A stretch of DNA of 64,000 nucleotides from Erigeron canadensis (lineage: Eukaryota > Streptophyta > Magnoliopsida > Asterales > Asteraceae), in contig NC_057763.1 of assembly GCF_010389155.1 (NCBI RefSeq), forward strand, positions 34,888,645-34,952,644. The letters are read 5' to 3'. Made by a program: the position numbers and the translations under genes. Shown here piece after piece: positions 35,001 through 46,691 of the stretch. The notes below the pieces were generated by a model that worked only from the letters and a program-made list of their open reading frames with translations, ran no database searches and had not been told where the DNA came from. The first letter of the stretch is position 1. Every line of letters starts with the position of its first letter.

Positions 35001-37508
35001 TTGCTAACAAAATACGATCTTTATAAAATAATACAAACATAAATACCTAGTATGAATCGTGTCTTAGTCTAATTCGTTCAGTCACAAAGCTGACTTTTTA
35101 TTCTATATCTATTACCTGTACGAGTAATATTCAAACCCAATGACAAGTTGTATAGAGTTAAATGTTCAACAACATGGTCCCACTGACAATTACATGACAT
35201 GGATTAAACTAATATATACTTTTCTCCTCACACTTTTTGAGAAAAATTGTACGATGGTGACTATGAAATCTACTTATGAAAGTAAAGTTCATTTTTGCTA
35301 GTTTAGCAGTTTTCCCGTTGCAGTCAACTGATTATTATTTTTCTTGGCTAGTATACCTTTACTAATGATTTTCTCCTTTTTTGTGTTCACTCGTTCGGGC
35401 TGGAATATTTTGAATGCACGCAGACCCAAATGGTGAGTATATCTTTATAAAAATCTAGTATATATTATATTAAAAATAACTTGTTATACTAGTAGTAATA
35501 TATATAGTACTATTTTGGTATCAAAAGTAACTCTTCTAATTAAAAATGGTTTATATGGTTTGTTTTGACAGCACCAATGTATTACAAGGGCTACTACCAT
35601 TTATTTTACCAATATAACCCGAAAGGTGCGGTATGGGGCAACATTGTTTGGGCACATTCTGTATCAAAGGACATGATCAACTGGATACCGTTAGAGCCAG
35701 CAGTCGTACCTTCAAAACCTTTTGACAAGTACGGTTGCTGGTCTGGCTCGGCCACAATCCTGCCAGGAAATAAACCTGTTATTTTGTATACTGGAATTGT
35801 TGACCTAAAGCCCGCCCCAGGTTACCAAGTTCAAAACTATGCCATTCCTGCAAACTATTCGGATCCATTACTTAGAGAATGGATCAAACCGGATGACAAC
35901 CCAATAGTGAAACCTACTAGTGAAAATGTGTCATCTTTTCGTGATCCAACAACGGCTTGGTTCAACAATGGTCGTTGGAAAATGATCGTTGGTAGCAAGA
36001 ATAACCATCGTGGTATTGCCTATTTATATAGGAGCCGAGATTTCATTAAATGGACTAAAGCCAAGCATACATTACATGATAAACCTGGGACGGGAATGTG
36101 GGAATGCCCTGACTTTTATCCTGTATCGACCCGTGGAATGTATGGGGTGGAAACCTCGGCATTAGAGGGTGGCATAAAACATGTTTTTAAAGTCAGTCTT
36201 GATATGACTAGGTTCGAGTATTACACAATTGGGACATATAACCCAATTAAAGACAAATATTACCCAGACAAGAACTCTGTTGACGGTTGGGCCGGGCTAA
36301 GATATGATTATGGAAACTTTTATGCATCAAAGACATTCTTTGACCCAATTCAAAACCGGAGGATCCTATGGGGATGGGCTAATGAGTCTAGCACCAGCTT
36401 AGAAGACATCACAAAGGGATGGGCTGGAATTCAGGTAATCAACATGAACTTTACTTAATTGGGCATATAAATTAGTGCTATTATACTTGTACTGTAGTCT
36501 TAGTATACTCTAATTGTTTTATAGTCCATCTTTCCAATATACTTTTCCTCAAAAACTATTATGTTTATTTTTTTTATCTCGTAGACACTTGTTTTGGGAT
36601 GATAACTTACATTGGGCATTTTATTGTACAGTTGATCCCTCGTGTGGTATGGCTTGACCCCAGTGGAAAGCAATTATTGCAATGGCCTATTCATGAATTA
36701 ACAAGGTTAAGAAGTGACAATGTGCACTTAAAAAGTTTACAGCTAAACCAGGGGGATGTTGTTCAGATCGAAAGAGTTACTGCTGCACAGGTTTGTATAT
36801 ATTAACCATTTAATTACCGGGATAACTTTAGATACAATATGTATGATTAATGATATGTGCTGATTGATCTAATACAGGCGGATGTGGAGGTGACCTTTAC
36901 TTTCTCTAGCTTGGATAAAGCGGAAACTTTTGATCCAGAATGGAACAAATTGCCATTGGAAAATCTGGCCATGCAGATATGTGCTATCAAGGGCACTCGG
37001 CGTGGTGGGTTAGGACCTTTTGGGATTCTAACATTGGCCTCAATGAAACTCGAAGAGTTCACTCCTGTTTTCTTTAGAGTTTTCAAGACTCTCGACAACA
37101 AGCATAAAGTTCTCATGTGTTCTGATGCTTCAACGTAATTAATCACTCTATATCAAATATATTTCATACGCCCACATATAAGCTTATTTTTTTATGCGAC
37201 TAACTTGAATTTTTTTTTTTTAATGAATATACAGTTCCTCCTTAAACCAGAATGAGTACAAGCCATCGTTTGCAGGATTTGTGGATGTCGATCTAGCTGA
37301 AAAGAAGCTGTCGTTAAGGAGCTTAATCGATCACTCTGTCGTTGAAAGCTTTGGGGAGGGAGGAAAGACGGTCATAACATCAAGGGTTTATCCGACGCTG
37401 GCAGTGGGAGAAGGCGCACGATTATTTTTATTTAACAATGGTACCGAGGCCGTCACTGTTGAGAGATTGAATGCTTGGTCTATGAAGAAGCCACTTTTCA
37501 TGAACTAA
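32079..37508 (+). CDS. CWINV: Acid invertase / fructan exohydrolase (GH32), cell-wall type
   Basis: Hydrolyses sucrose, or possibly fructan, outside the cell. Six exons: 32079-32274, 35424-35432, 35572-36434, 36632-36790, 36878-37134, 37235-37508; 1,758 nt, 585 aa. Exon 2 is the 9-nt plant invertase mini-exon (ACCCAAATG) coding Asp-Pro-Asn. Residues 1-31 look like a signal peptide with a strong hydrophobic core. Catalytic residues are intact: nucleophile Asp66 (NDPNA), Asp193 in FRDP (191-194), and acid/base Glu246 in WECPDF. Pro248 in that motif is the cell-wall form; vacuolar enzymes carry Val. The usual NDPNG reads NDPNA. Near residue 279 the motif is DMTR, whereas many cell-wall invertases have DDTK; this region is used to separate invertases from exohydrolases, so substrate is undecided. 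Intron 1 is 3,149 bp and holds a MITE. All junctions keep frame. Confidence 0.9.
34272..34691. mobile_element. CACTA-type MITE in invertase intron 1
   Basis: The ends CACTACAAATAAT and ATTATTTGTAGTG are perfect 13-bp inverted repeats. GAT flanks both sides (34269-34271 and 34692-34694), the 3-bp duplication of CACTA elements. The whole 420 bp is largely self-complementary, with repeated AAAGTGTG and CACACTT subterminal motifs. Non-coding. Confidence 0.8.
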
Positions 37509-39984
37509 GCGAAAGATGAGACTGTACACTAACAAGTTACGATTTTTGTATCTGGATTTATTCATGGTAAATTATTACGAGTAATAATCCTCCTTTCGAT
37601 CAGGATTTACTAATTTTCCGATTTGCTATGTGTATTTTAATTTTGATAATTTATAAATAATAAAACTTCATAAAAGAGATTTGTAGTTTTTTTGTACAAG
37701 CAACAAGTCAACAACTACTCTGCTAGTCTGCTGCGTTGCATTTAGCCATTGACGTTTTTTTTTTTTTTTTTCATCTTTAATAACAGAACCATATACCTAT
37801 GGACTAATTTGGCCCAAAAGTATCTTCACATATGTTTCAAGGTATTAGACTAAAGGCCCAAAGTAAAAGATAAATATGTTGCCCAAAATAATCAGAGCAT
37901 TATTTTTAATTCTTTATTTAACCCCCTTAATTAGTCCATTGAATAGCATGAAACCCAACCCAATCGAGAAACCAATACCAAAAAAGAGAATTCATAGTTG
38001 GTTTGGAACTTTGGATTACAAGTTTATATTTAAACATTAAGAAACCAAATAACGGTAAACCTGGTTGACCCGGCCCATAAGTAAACACCCTAACGGCCTA
38101 ACCTATAGACTATAATGTGATGTATTATTATTGTTTAGTGTTTACACCTTACAATATTTGTTCCCCATAACGCCACTACAAGAATGCCATTTAGTGATAC
38201 CATATTAACATTAATGTCACTAGAAGCCATAAAGTACCATTAAAATTTAAAAGCTATAAAATCAAAGTCACTAACATATTCAAAAAAACAAAAAAGTATG
38301 AGTGTGGGAAAAAAACATTTAGATACTTCGATTCTATCAACACTTTTACTTCTAAAAAGCGATGTTACAAAAGTACAAAGTTACATATTTTACTCATAAT
38401 CAAAACTATTATATTATTTTTATATACTTTTAATTTTTTTTGAACATCGAGTTAGTATTTAACAATTCGTAGTTAGCATTTGAGATACCACAATGACATC
38501 CAATTGGGGAGCTCGAACCACACAATACTGGAATAAAACCTAGGACTCTAAAAAACTTTCCTAATAATACACTCCTACAAATGTAGAAAGTAAGATTTGA
38601 ACCATGGTTGATTTTTTCAAGGTTTAAGACCTTATCAATGGACTTATATACTCTATTAAATTATGAATAGTAACACACCTGCATCATGTTCTGATGTTCA
38701 AAAATTACGAGTTATTTATTGGTTTTTCCTATTTTTTCGTTTCAGGATACTAACCAATATATTGCGACTTTTTCGTGGCCATATCTCGGAAATTTTGTAT
38801 CTTATGAATAGTAGTAACTCGTCTGCATGATGAGTTATGATTCATCAAAGTTATACCTCATACCACTATTCGGATTTTGCTACATGATATATTGATATCC
38901 TGATCGAGTTTTCAACAACCGATTACTTATTAGCTTTTTTGCACGTTTCTCTTTGCTCTTAAAGAAATACGAGTATATATTTTTAATAAGCCTATCAGTG
39001 ATAAAACGATTTTAGTTAAACGGTTGAATGTTTAACTCTGATACGACTGTTCCCATTTTTGACATTTTGTCCAGTATGAATGAGAAATATCGATCACTAG
39101 TGTTGTGACAATGACCTGCAACTACCAGATTATTATTCCAAGTTTATTATACGTGGCACTTCTTGAGGGTAGACATGGATTACACATATTTCGGCCATGC
39201 CAATTGGTTATCGAGTACTCATTCCGTATTGACAAACGTAACTACGACCTCCTGATTGAAAACTCCCGCTAAGTCGCTAACGAACACATTAACACGATAA
39301 TGAGCCATTCCTTCCACACAAACTTGTAGAATGGAGAAAGGGCTGGTTGCCAGCCATGTAAGCATTTAAGAAATGATAAGTCATGTAAGCATTTAAGAAA
39401 TGATAAGTATTATCAATAGCAAAGATCTGATTATTGTAAAACACACGTTAAGATAAAACAGTAATAAAATCTTCACCGTTAGATCATGATAAATTTGATG
39501 CCTGAAAATTCATAAAACACAAGTATTATATAATGTCTCACAAAGACTTTCATAATAAAAATGATTTCCTGTTAATAAAAAAAAAATTAATTATAGATTA
39601 TTTAAGTTTTAAACATATATATTTCAGAAAGTATTTAATTTGTCTAAAAAAGACGGTTCACTTATGACTTTTTATAGTTTTGTTTCTTTATTTTGACCTT
39701 AAATGTTTTGATTGTTTTACGTGAATATTTTGATACACTTGAATATAATTAGATTAAGTTTGTAATTTTATTTTCAATACTATCATTTTAATTAACTATT
39801 ACTCCGTATACGGAGTACTTAAAAAGATGAATTTAGAACAACAAAAAGCTAAAAAGATAAAAATGGACAAGTTTTTGAGACGGGAGTAGTTTTTTATACA
39901 TTGAAATCAACACGGCTTCGTCAATCATCACGTATTTGAAGCTAAAAGCGCGCGCATTAATACCATTTGATGTCTAGATATCGA
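37509..39984. other. Convergent intergenic region (invertase / CYP716)
   Basis: Both flanking genes end here, so it holds two 3' regions. It also has a poly-T run near 37760, a lone CACTACAAGAATGCC end at 38173 without a partner, a SINE-like copy at 38420-38645, and an 18-bp palindrome (TACTCCGTATACGGAGTA, 39800-39817). No gene is seen. Confidence 0.5.
38420..38645 (-). repeat. tRNA-derived SINE-like copy 2
   Basis: Diverged relative of 23975-24185 in the same orientation. The B-box-like GGTTCAAATC, TACATTTGTAGG and GTGTATTATTAGG motifs align in order, and the copy is followed on the minus strand by an A-rich stretch. Confidence 0.45.
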
Positions 39985-41462
39985 TCAACTTTGGGCGTTA
40001 TGAGGATATAGCCGAATTGGAAGCCCCTTGGCAGGGCTAGGCATTGGGTTGACTACAATTGGCTCGTTTGGAATCAATTTCTCCCACTTGAACTTTCTTA
40101 TGAGATGATGCATGAACACTAGTATTTCTAACCGTGCATACTCTTTTCCGGGGCACATACGAGGCCCTCCTCCAAATGGTACAAATGTATATGGTGCTGG
40201 TCCATTGCCATCAAATCTCGACGGATCAAACTTTTGAGGTTCGGGAAAAAACTCTGGATTTTTATGAGTCGAATGTGCACTCCAATACAACTGGCCGGAA
40301 AATGAAGCAACCATTAGCAGATGAACTAAAATCTTTTCCATATATGTATATATATTTCGTGTACATCGCGTTAGCTTACCTTCCAACCCTTTGGAATGGA
40401 ATATCCATGGTACATGAAATCGGTAATGACTTCTCTGAAAGTACCTTGAAGTGGTGGGGCTAATCTAAGAACTTCACTTGCTACATTCCAAGAATACTTC
40501 ATCTTCGATAAATCCTCCCAATTTAGCAATTCTCCCGGTACTTTAGATTTCGCGATTTCTGTTTGTTCTATTAAATTATATATAACAAATTATGTAATCT
40601 TTTACATCCGAACGTGGAAACTGTTTCGAAATATATAGATGGTAAAGCTATAACTAACAAATTATGTAGATTAATTATGTAAATGAAGTTTTTATTATGT
40701 GAAGAAACAATCAAATGTTCACGAACAAAAGAACAAAATAAACAAACGAAAGTCATGAACGGTAAGAAATTAAAAATGTTCGGTTCTTTTCTTGTTCTAA
40801 ACCCCTGCTCATATAGGGCGGTAAATGAACCGAACAAACACGAAAAGGACCTTGTTCATTTAACTTAATAAACGGTTCACGAACGGATAAACGAACATAA
40901 AGTTGTGTTCACGAACATAATAGCTTGTTCATGTTCGTTCGTTTATGTTCACAAACACAAACTAACTACAAGGAACAAACATATAGTTATAAGTATTACA
41001 ACTTAAATTCAAGATTACAAAATATATATCAATCGATTAAAAGTTTTACGAAATATTCCTACTTATGATACAACGATACAACATTTATCTAATAAAAAAA
41101 GATGTTTATATCCTTTCATTGTCTAAAGCTTAAACTTCAAGTCCAATAATATAATAGGATATCTCCTACACTTTTAATATAAAAGAAGTAATTATATTTT
41201 AGTTTTTTTATAAAAAATATTAGATAGTAGGTATTAATAATCGAATATACATTAATATATATATATATATATATATGGAAAAGTTAATATATAAGGTTGT
41301 CTGATATCTAAGCTTATGTGTGAAATCCCTCACAAACAAATTTTTTAATAATTTTTGATTAATGATTAAATGCTTGGGTCCCATGATATTTATGAATTAA
41401 AAAAATAATATGTGAATATTCTACATCTAGGCTTAGATACCTAACAGCCTTATATTCTCATC

Positions 41463-41504
<42 letters not shown>

Positions 41505-44500
41505 GGCCCATCCAATGAGAACACTATAAAAATAAGAACAAGTAAGAACCAATAAGAGAATTTCAAATCATCAAATATAAAAAAAGGTAATTTAGACAAT
41601 TGCAAAATACAATTAATTTATATTCTTTTTCAAGCAGTTTTTGAATCCATAAAATTAACTACCTTTTTCAATTAGAACGTCTTTCATATCATCTATAAAT
41701 TGTTATATACTAATACATGTTCCATATATTTTATCAAATCCAGAAACAATTTCACATTCATGTTTTTTCAAATTCCTTTTTATAATAGTAATGTATATCC
41801 GTTGTCTTTTATATTGTAGTTTTGATGTTTACTTTTTGATCAATGTCCTTTGTGTTGATATCATTTTTGGTACTATTGAAATTATTGAAAAGAATTTTAC
41901 ATATATAAATGGATGCATAACTCTTATAAATGGATGCACAAAAATCTTTTATAAAGAGTCTCGATAACTTTTAAATGTAGATGCTTAACTCGAATTGGAT
42001 ACACAAATCATTTTAAAACAATGGATGCAAAACTCGATCCTATTACAATCAGGATGCACTTTTTACTTCATTAACTGTACGAGGATGCATTTTGAATTTG
42101 GAAATCACATGCCATGAAATTCAAAGTTAAAATTTAATACGTGAGTTATCTAGTGGGTTGTTTATGGTGTTTTCTTCCTTTCTATTCTTTGGATGCATTT
42201 TCTCTTCATTTACCAATGATTCCAAAAAGGATACATAATAGTATATTATTATACAATAATAACGTTTGAGTAAATTTATCATGTATATTCTAATAAGTTT
42301 ACTCCTGTGTCTTATACAAATATTATCATCCAACTTTAACAAATATTGAACGTGGAGTTACATGTTGATTGTGTAACTTCTTTTGCTTATCTAAAAACTG
42401 CCATGAACGTCTACATGTCGCATGCCTTTCTTTCTTCTTCTTCTTCTTCTTTTTTTTTTTATTTTTTTTATTTTTATTTTCATTTACTATCATGTCCTTT
42501 AAAATACATGTAAAAAGACATATTCACCATTAATTCTACATAATATTTCAAAAACGCCCTCATTCATCTTGGCCTTTAAAATTTTTCATCCAATAGTGAT
42601 AAACTGTTCTTACTGCTCTTATTTTTAACTTGTTCTTACCGGAAAGTTATCCTATATATATAAGAAATATTTATATTTAAAACTACTTTTTAGGTATAAT
42701 TGATTTGGTATTAGTATATATAAACAAACATATATAAATGAATGAATGTTAACGAACATAAACAAACAATATTCACGAACGATTGTTCACGAACATAAAC
42801 AAACAATATTCACGAACGATTGTTCACGAACATAAACGAATGAACGTTCACGAATAGATTATCGAACGTTCATGAACATAAATGAACGAACGGAAGTTTT
42901 GTTTATATTCGTTCATTTAACAAAAAGAAATTTTTTTTTTGTTCATGTAACTACCTCTAGCTAATTTAATGCTTACCTAGTACATTCGGAGTTAATACCC
43001 AAAATGGTGTCGTTGAAAAAAATATTTACTAAAATGGTGTAGTTTAAAAAGTATTTACTAAAATGGTGTTTTTATTAATTTTTGTGGTATTTTGACTAAA
43101 AATTATTGATTTTATACATAAACCATATTTCTCTTACGTATCAAATAAACTTTATTTCTCTATCATATCATTGATGTTGCTACTTCATATTTATTTATCT
43201 TAAAATTAAAAATTATCAACGAGTAAAGCTTTGACTACTTGGTGAGTTTCATTGTTTATCATATACTATATTCTTATTCAATGTTTTTTTTCTTTTTGTT
43301 TTATGTTATCACGCACTTTTTTTGCTTTTGTTTTGTCGAAACCAATGATCACATAATATCTCTAAAACTTGATGATTTCCATTTTTTTTTCTTATTGTTG
43401 TTAGTGTTTATATGAATGTGGTACCTTACTTATTCAAGATATATCGAATTGATTTTATAATATTATGAAAATTCATGAGTTATAGAAAGACTCAATGAAA
43501 AGTTAAAAAAATATAGATGAAGAGCTACGAATAATGGAACATACAAAATTAGTATTTGGTAATTAATAGATAGATACTAGTTTTGATAGTTTAGCAAAGT
43601 TGATAAAACAGATACAATATAATTTTTAGTCAAAATCCTACAAAATTAATAAAAACACCATTTTAATAAATATTTTTATTAAAAACACCATTTTGATAAA
43701 TACTTTTTAAATTATACCATTTTGATAAATATTTTTTTCAAACTATGCCATTTTGAATAGAAGCAAATCTACTTGCTGACACATCTCAAAAAGATGAGTG
43801 TGAGTCGTACGCTCATTAATACGACAGTCATGTGTTTCGACTACATCCACATCCATACTATACTGCTATAAATTCCAGAAAGACTTTTCTAGTGATTATG
43901 TACCCCCTCTTTAATTTCCTTTTAATCTCGTTAATATCATACTTGTTTTTATCTTTATTGTTTTTAGGCTTGAAAGCTCATCTTACGTATTATTTTAAAT
44001 AGGACCGGTGGTATCGATAGATCAAAGGGACAACACATTCTCAATTAGCTCACAACTATACAAGTATATATGATAGTTTTTTTTTTTTTTTAAAGGTGTG
44101 GATCATTTGCTCGTTCTAGAAGATCTAGCTTACGTTGTCTTAATTGAGTCCACATTAGAGATCCCCTTCACCCTCAATACCTTGTAGAAGGAAACCCTTC
44201 CAATTAAACTACCTAAACACAACATTTAGTTGGGATAAAACTCTACCCCTCAACAAGACTCAAACATAGATCTTGCACCACTGAAAGATTTGTGTGAAAT
44301 CTCTTATACCAATGAGTTATTTGCTCGTTGGTAAGTATACATGATAGATAGGTAGTGCACATATATACACTTTAATATTATAACTTTAGAGAAAGAAAAA
44401 TTAATTGGGGACTTTTTCTTTTTTTTTTACAATTTTCTCTTAATTAACTCACAAAACACCCCTATGATTTTACTTTGTTTTTATGACCTTTTTAGAATCC

Positions 44501-45515
44501 ACAATAAAAAAAAGAAAATAATAAAAAATCCATATTATAAAGTAATATTGATAGTACCTTTGTAGACTTTGTCGTAAACTTCGGGTAACTCGGCCAAATA
44601 CTTGACAATAAAAGCGCACGCAGAGCTTGCAGTGTCATGACCACCGATCAATAATCCAAGGATCTTGTCTGCAATATCATATTCTTCCATGAACTTTCCA
44701 TCTTCATCTGATCTATAGAAAAGCATGTGTGATAGTATATCTTGTGTAGGTGATGCTTTCCCGCTTCCCAAATCAATTTTTCTTTGTTTTATAATTCCAA
44801 TGAGTTCTTTTCTGATGAAGTTAGCAGCATTTATCCCTCTCCGGAACGGTGTTCCGGGGAGGTCTATAGGGATTGAGAGCACCCCTGAAGCGATGCTCTC
44901 AAATGGAATAGATAAGTACTTGACCCTTTCGGGGTCGTCAATACTGACAAAGATCTTGCATGCAAGCCAAAAAGTAAAGTTCTTGGTAAGTTCATAGGTT
45001 ACAATTTTGTCCTTGCCTTCCCACTCGTTGGTGAAGTGTTTTTGTGTGATCATGTCCATAATCGGAACGTATCGGTGTAAGGCTTCGGGCTTGAAGAAGT
45101 TAGGAAGCATTTTTCTCATCTTAATTGCTTCTATTTTGGATGTTTGGTTTGAAGGGAAAATCTTGTCTATAGAAGAAGGCCACCATGCTTGGACAAGTTT
45201 GTTCTCATTACTGAACAAGAACTTGTTACCAGACGAACCGCAAAACACTGCAGTGTCTTCTAACATTAGACAAGTCCTAAAGACCAGAGGTGAGAATTTA
45301 GCCATGCGGTCGAAGATGAACTTTTCAGGGTGGCCTTTCCAGCCTGTGGAAAGAAACTCGATACTTTCTCCAATCACGGGCCACCCTTTTCGACCGGGTG
45401 GGAGTTTCCCTTTGATAGTTGGTTTATAGTTGTAGTAAAACATGAAATATAATGAGAATGAAACACCAATAACAAAGAGTAGAGATACGAGAGAAGCATA
45501 GCAGAAGAGATCCAT
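39985..45515 (-). CDS. CYP716: CYP716-family cytochrome P450 (probable triterpene oxidase)
   Basis: ER-anchored monooxygenase. CYP716A members oxidise the C-28 position of amyrin-type triterpenes; that activity here is inferred from similarity. Three exons on the minus strand: 45515-44558, 40567-40380, 40290-39985; 1,452 nt, 483 aa, the family's usual length. Residues 1-30 form a membrane anchor, followed by the proline hinge [15 protein letters not shown]. Other features are the I-helix GGHDT (291-295), ExxR as Glu351-Arg354, FDPSRF (403-408), and the haem motif [10 protein letters not shown] with axial Cys428. The stretches [11 protein letters not shown] and LVQAWWP are typical of CYP716. 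Splice sites are canonical and phases agree. Intron 1 is 3,990 bp and filled with transposons; intron 2 is 89 bp. The subfamily letter and substrate are not settled by sequence reading. Confidence 0.93.
40690..40985. repeat. ACGAAC-rich hAT-like MITE remnant
   Basis: Short motifs of the form TTCACGAAC, GAACATAA and their complements recur on both strands, giving strong self-pairing. A GGGCGGTAAATGAACCGAAC block resembles the ends of common plant hAT MITEs. A relative lies at 42725-42950 in the same CYP716 intron. Confidence 0.45.
41258..41500. mobile_element. Short inverted-repeat element in CYP716 intron 1
   Basis: TATAAGGTTGTCTGATATCT on the left is mirrored by AGATACCTAACAGCCTTATA on the right, both bordered by TA microsatellite. 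Non-coding. Target duplication is hidden by the TA repeats. Confidence 0.5.
41480..42660. mobile_element. Element with AAGAACAAGTAAGAAC inverted ends
   Basis: The left end has AATAAGAACAAGTAAGAACC and the right end CTTATTTTTAACTTGTTCTT followed by ACCGG; both adjoin TATATATAGG or its complement. The interior repeats AATGGATGCA-like motifs (41909-42090). No coding sequence; class uncertain. Confidence 0.45.
42725..42950. repeat. ACGAAC-rich repeat with 37-bp tandem copies
   Basis: A 37-bp unit starting GAACATAAACAAACAATATT occurs twice in tandem and is followed by further diverged GAACATAAACGAA pieces. It is related to 40690-40985. Confidence 0.55.
42998..43758. mobile_element. Mutator-like MITE, about 150-bp inverted repeats
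   Basis: Left CAAAATGGTGTCGTTG and right CATAGTTTGAAAAAAA (complement read) belong to long inverted repeats in which AAAATGG recurs three times spaced by TATTTACTA-like sequence. The interior of about 450 bp has no transposase. Target duplication was not resolved. Confidence 0.55.
44077..44332 (-). mobile_element. SINE with poly-A tail and 15-bp target duplication
   Basis: On the minus strand the head resembles a tRNA gene: AACTCATTGGTATAAGAG is A-box-like and GTTTGAGTCTTG is B-box-like. The tail ends in an A run (poly-T at 44077-44090 on the + strand). AAGTATATATGATAG (44062-44076) and AAGTATACATGATAG (44333-44347) flank it with one mismatch. These are the marks of a SINE inserted by target-primed reverse transcription. 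Confidence 0.75.
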
Positions 45516-45856
45516 TTTTTAGAATTTTAATTAGTGCTTTGAGAAATTATTAAGTATATATCGATGTAGCTAGCTAGTACTTATAATTAGTAATGGAAAA
45601 ATTTGAGTCATGAGGCATGCATTAAATAAGTGATCAGAAATCAACTTGAACACTTCAAAATCTAATTATTTCGTTTAGTGGGGTCAAAAAAAACTTCTAG
45701 TATGTTGTATGTTGATGTATCATCGATAATTTTGTGTTTACTATATCTCTTTCGACTCTACGTACATCAAATATCGTACGTCTAGTTTGAACTGCAAAAC
45801 AAATCAGGCATCATGATAACGTCTAATTAAATTACTTACAGCCAAACTTAGAATAA
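45516..45856. promoter_or_regulatory. Upstream region of the CYP716 gene
   Basis: Promoter side of the P450 gene. TATATACTTAATAA read on the minus strand near 45550-45565, 35-50 bp before the ATG, may serve as a TATA box, which would leave a very short leader. A Helitron begins at 45857, so little native promoter separates the two. Confidence 0.35.
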
Positions 45857-46691
45857 TCTTAATCTTAATATATATATATATATATATATATACTATAAGA
45901 CAGTTGAACTAATGACTTATTAATCAATCAAATCGCTCAATTTCATCAAATTGACTCTTGCTTATGTCATCATTTAGATTAGCTATAAATTAAAAACTCT
46001 AATAATCATTATCCAAATATATTATTATATTAGTATTTATACTAATTTGTAGAAAAAATCTCATTAATTTACACTTTTTTGTTTTTCATCAATAATTACA
46101 CTTTTTAGCCCTCAATACTTAATTTATATTTATTTTTAGCATCAACTTGAGGAGAATTTTTTAAAAAGTTACAAAAGGTATTTATATTTAATTTTTTAAA
46201 GTTACAATAGTCACTCAAATCAAGAATTATAATTGTTATCAAAGAGTATGAAAACAACCCTAATTGTTATCTAATTATCATAAAACATGTGATTGAAAGT
46301 AAACCTATTCGTGTTATGAGTCCGCATTATGATCAAATACATATACTTGAATATCATGTATAAGATCACAAGTATGTTTATATTTTAATTCCTAATTATC
46401 TTTAATAATAATATCAAATTATGAGTACAACTGGTTTCAAAAATTTTATAATAGAGAAATCATTATAGCATGTACCTTGTGGAATGACTACGACAAACAA
46501 TTCCATCAATATGTCTTAGCTAATAATGACAGTGACGAACATGTGATTATTGTACTATAACTTGCAAAGTATAACATTTAGAAGTGTATACGTTCAAAAT
46601 TATAAGCTTTTATAAATTAAATGTATGAACATCTAATATTGATAATATCGTAAAGCTTGTGTCCAGTATTGGACACGGGTCTAAAATTTAG
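45857..46691 (+). mobile_element. Non-autonomous Helitron, family A copy 2
   Basis: It starts A|TCTTAATCTTAATATA. Near the end is a perfect 6-bp hairpin GTGTCC-AGTATT-GGACAC (46659-46676), then GGGTCTAAAATTTAG and T at 46692. It shares its start, a TTTACACTTTTTTG block and a CTAATATTGATAAT block with 13045-14211. A TA microsatellite lies in its 5' part. No coding capacity. Confidence 0.65.

Noticed and set aside
38161..38290. CACTACAAGAATGCC as the end of a CACTA element
   Set aside because: No matching inverted end or 3-bp duplication found; at best a single decayed end.
45007..45429. 140-codon open frame on the + strand
   Set aside because: Antisense shadow of CYP716 exon 1, which has clear P450 motifs.
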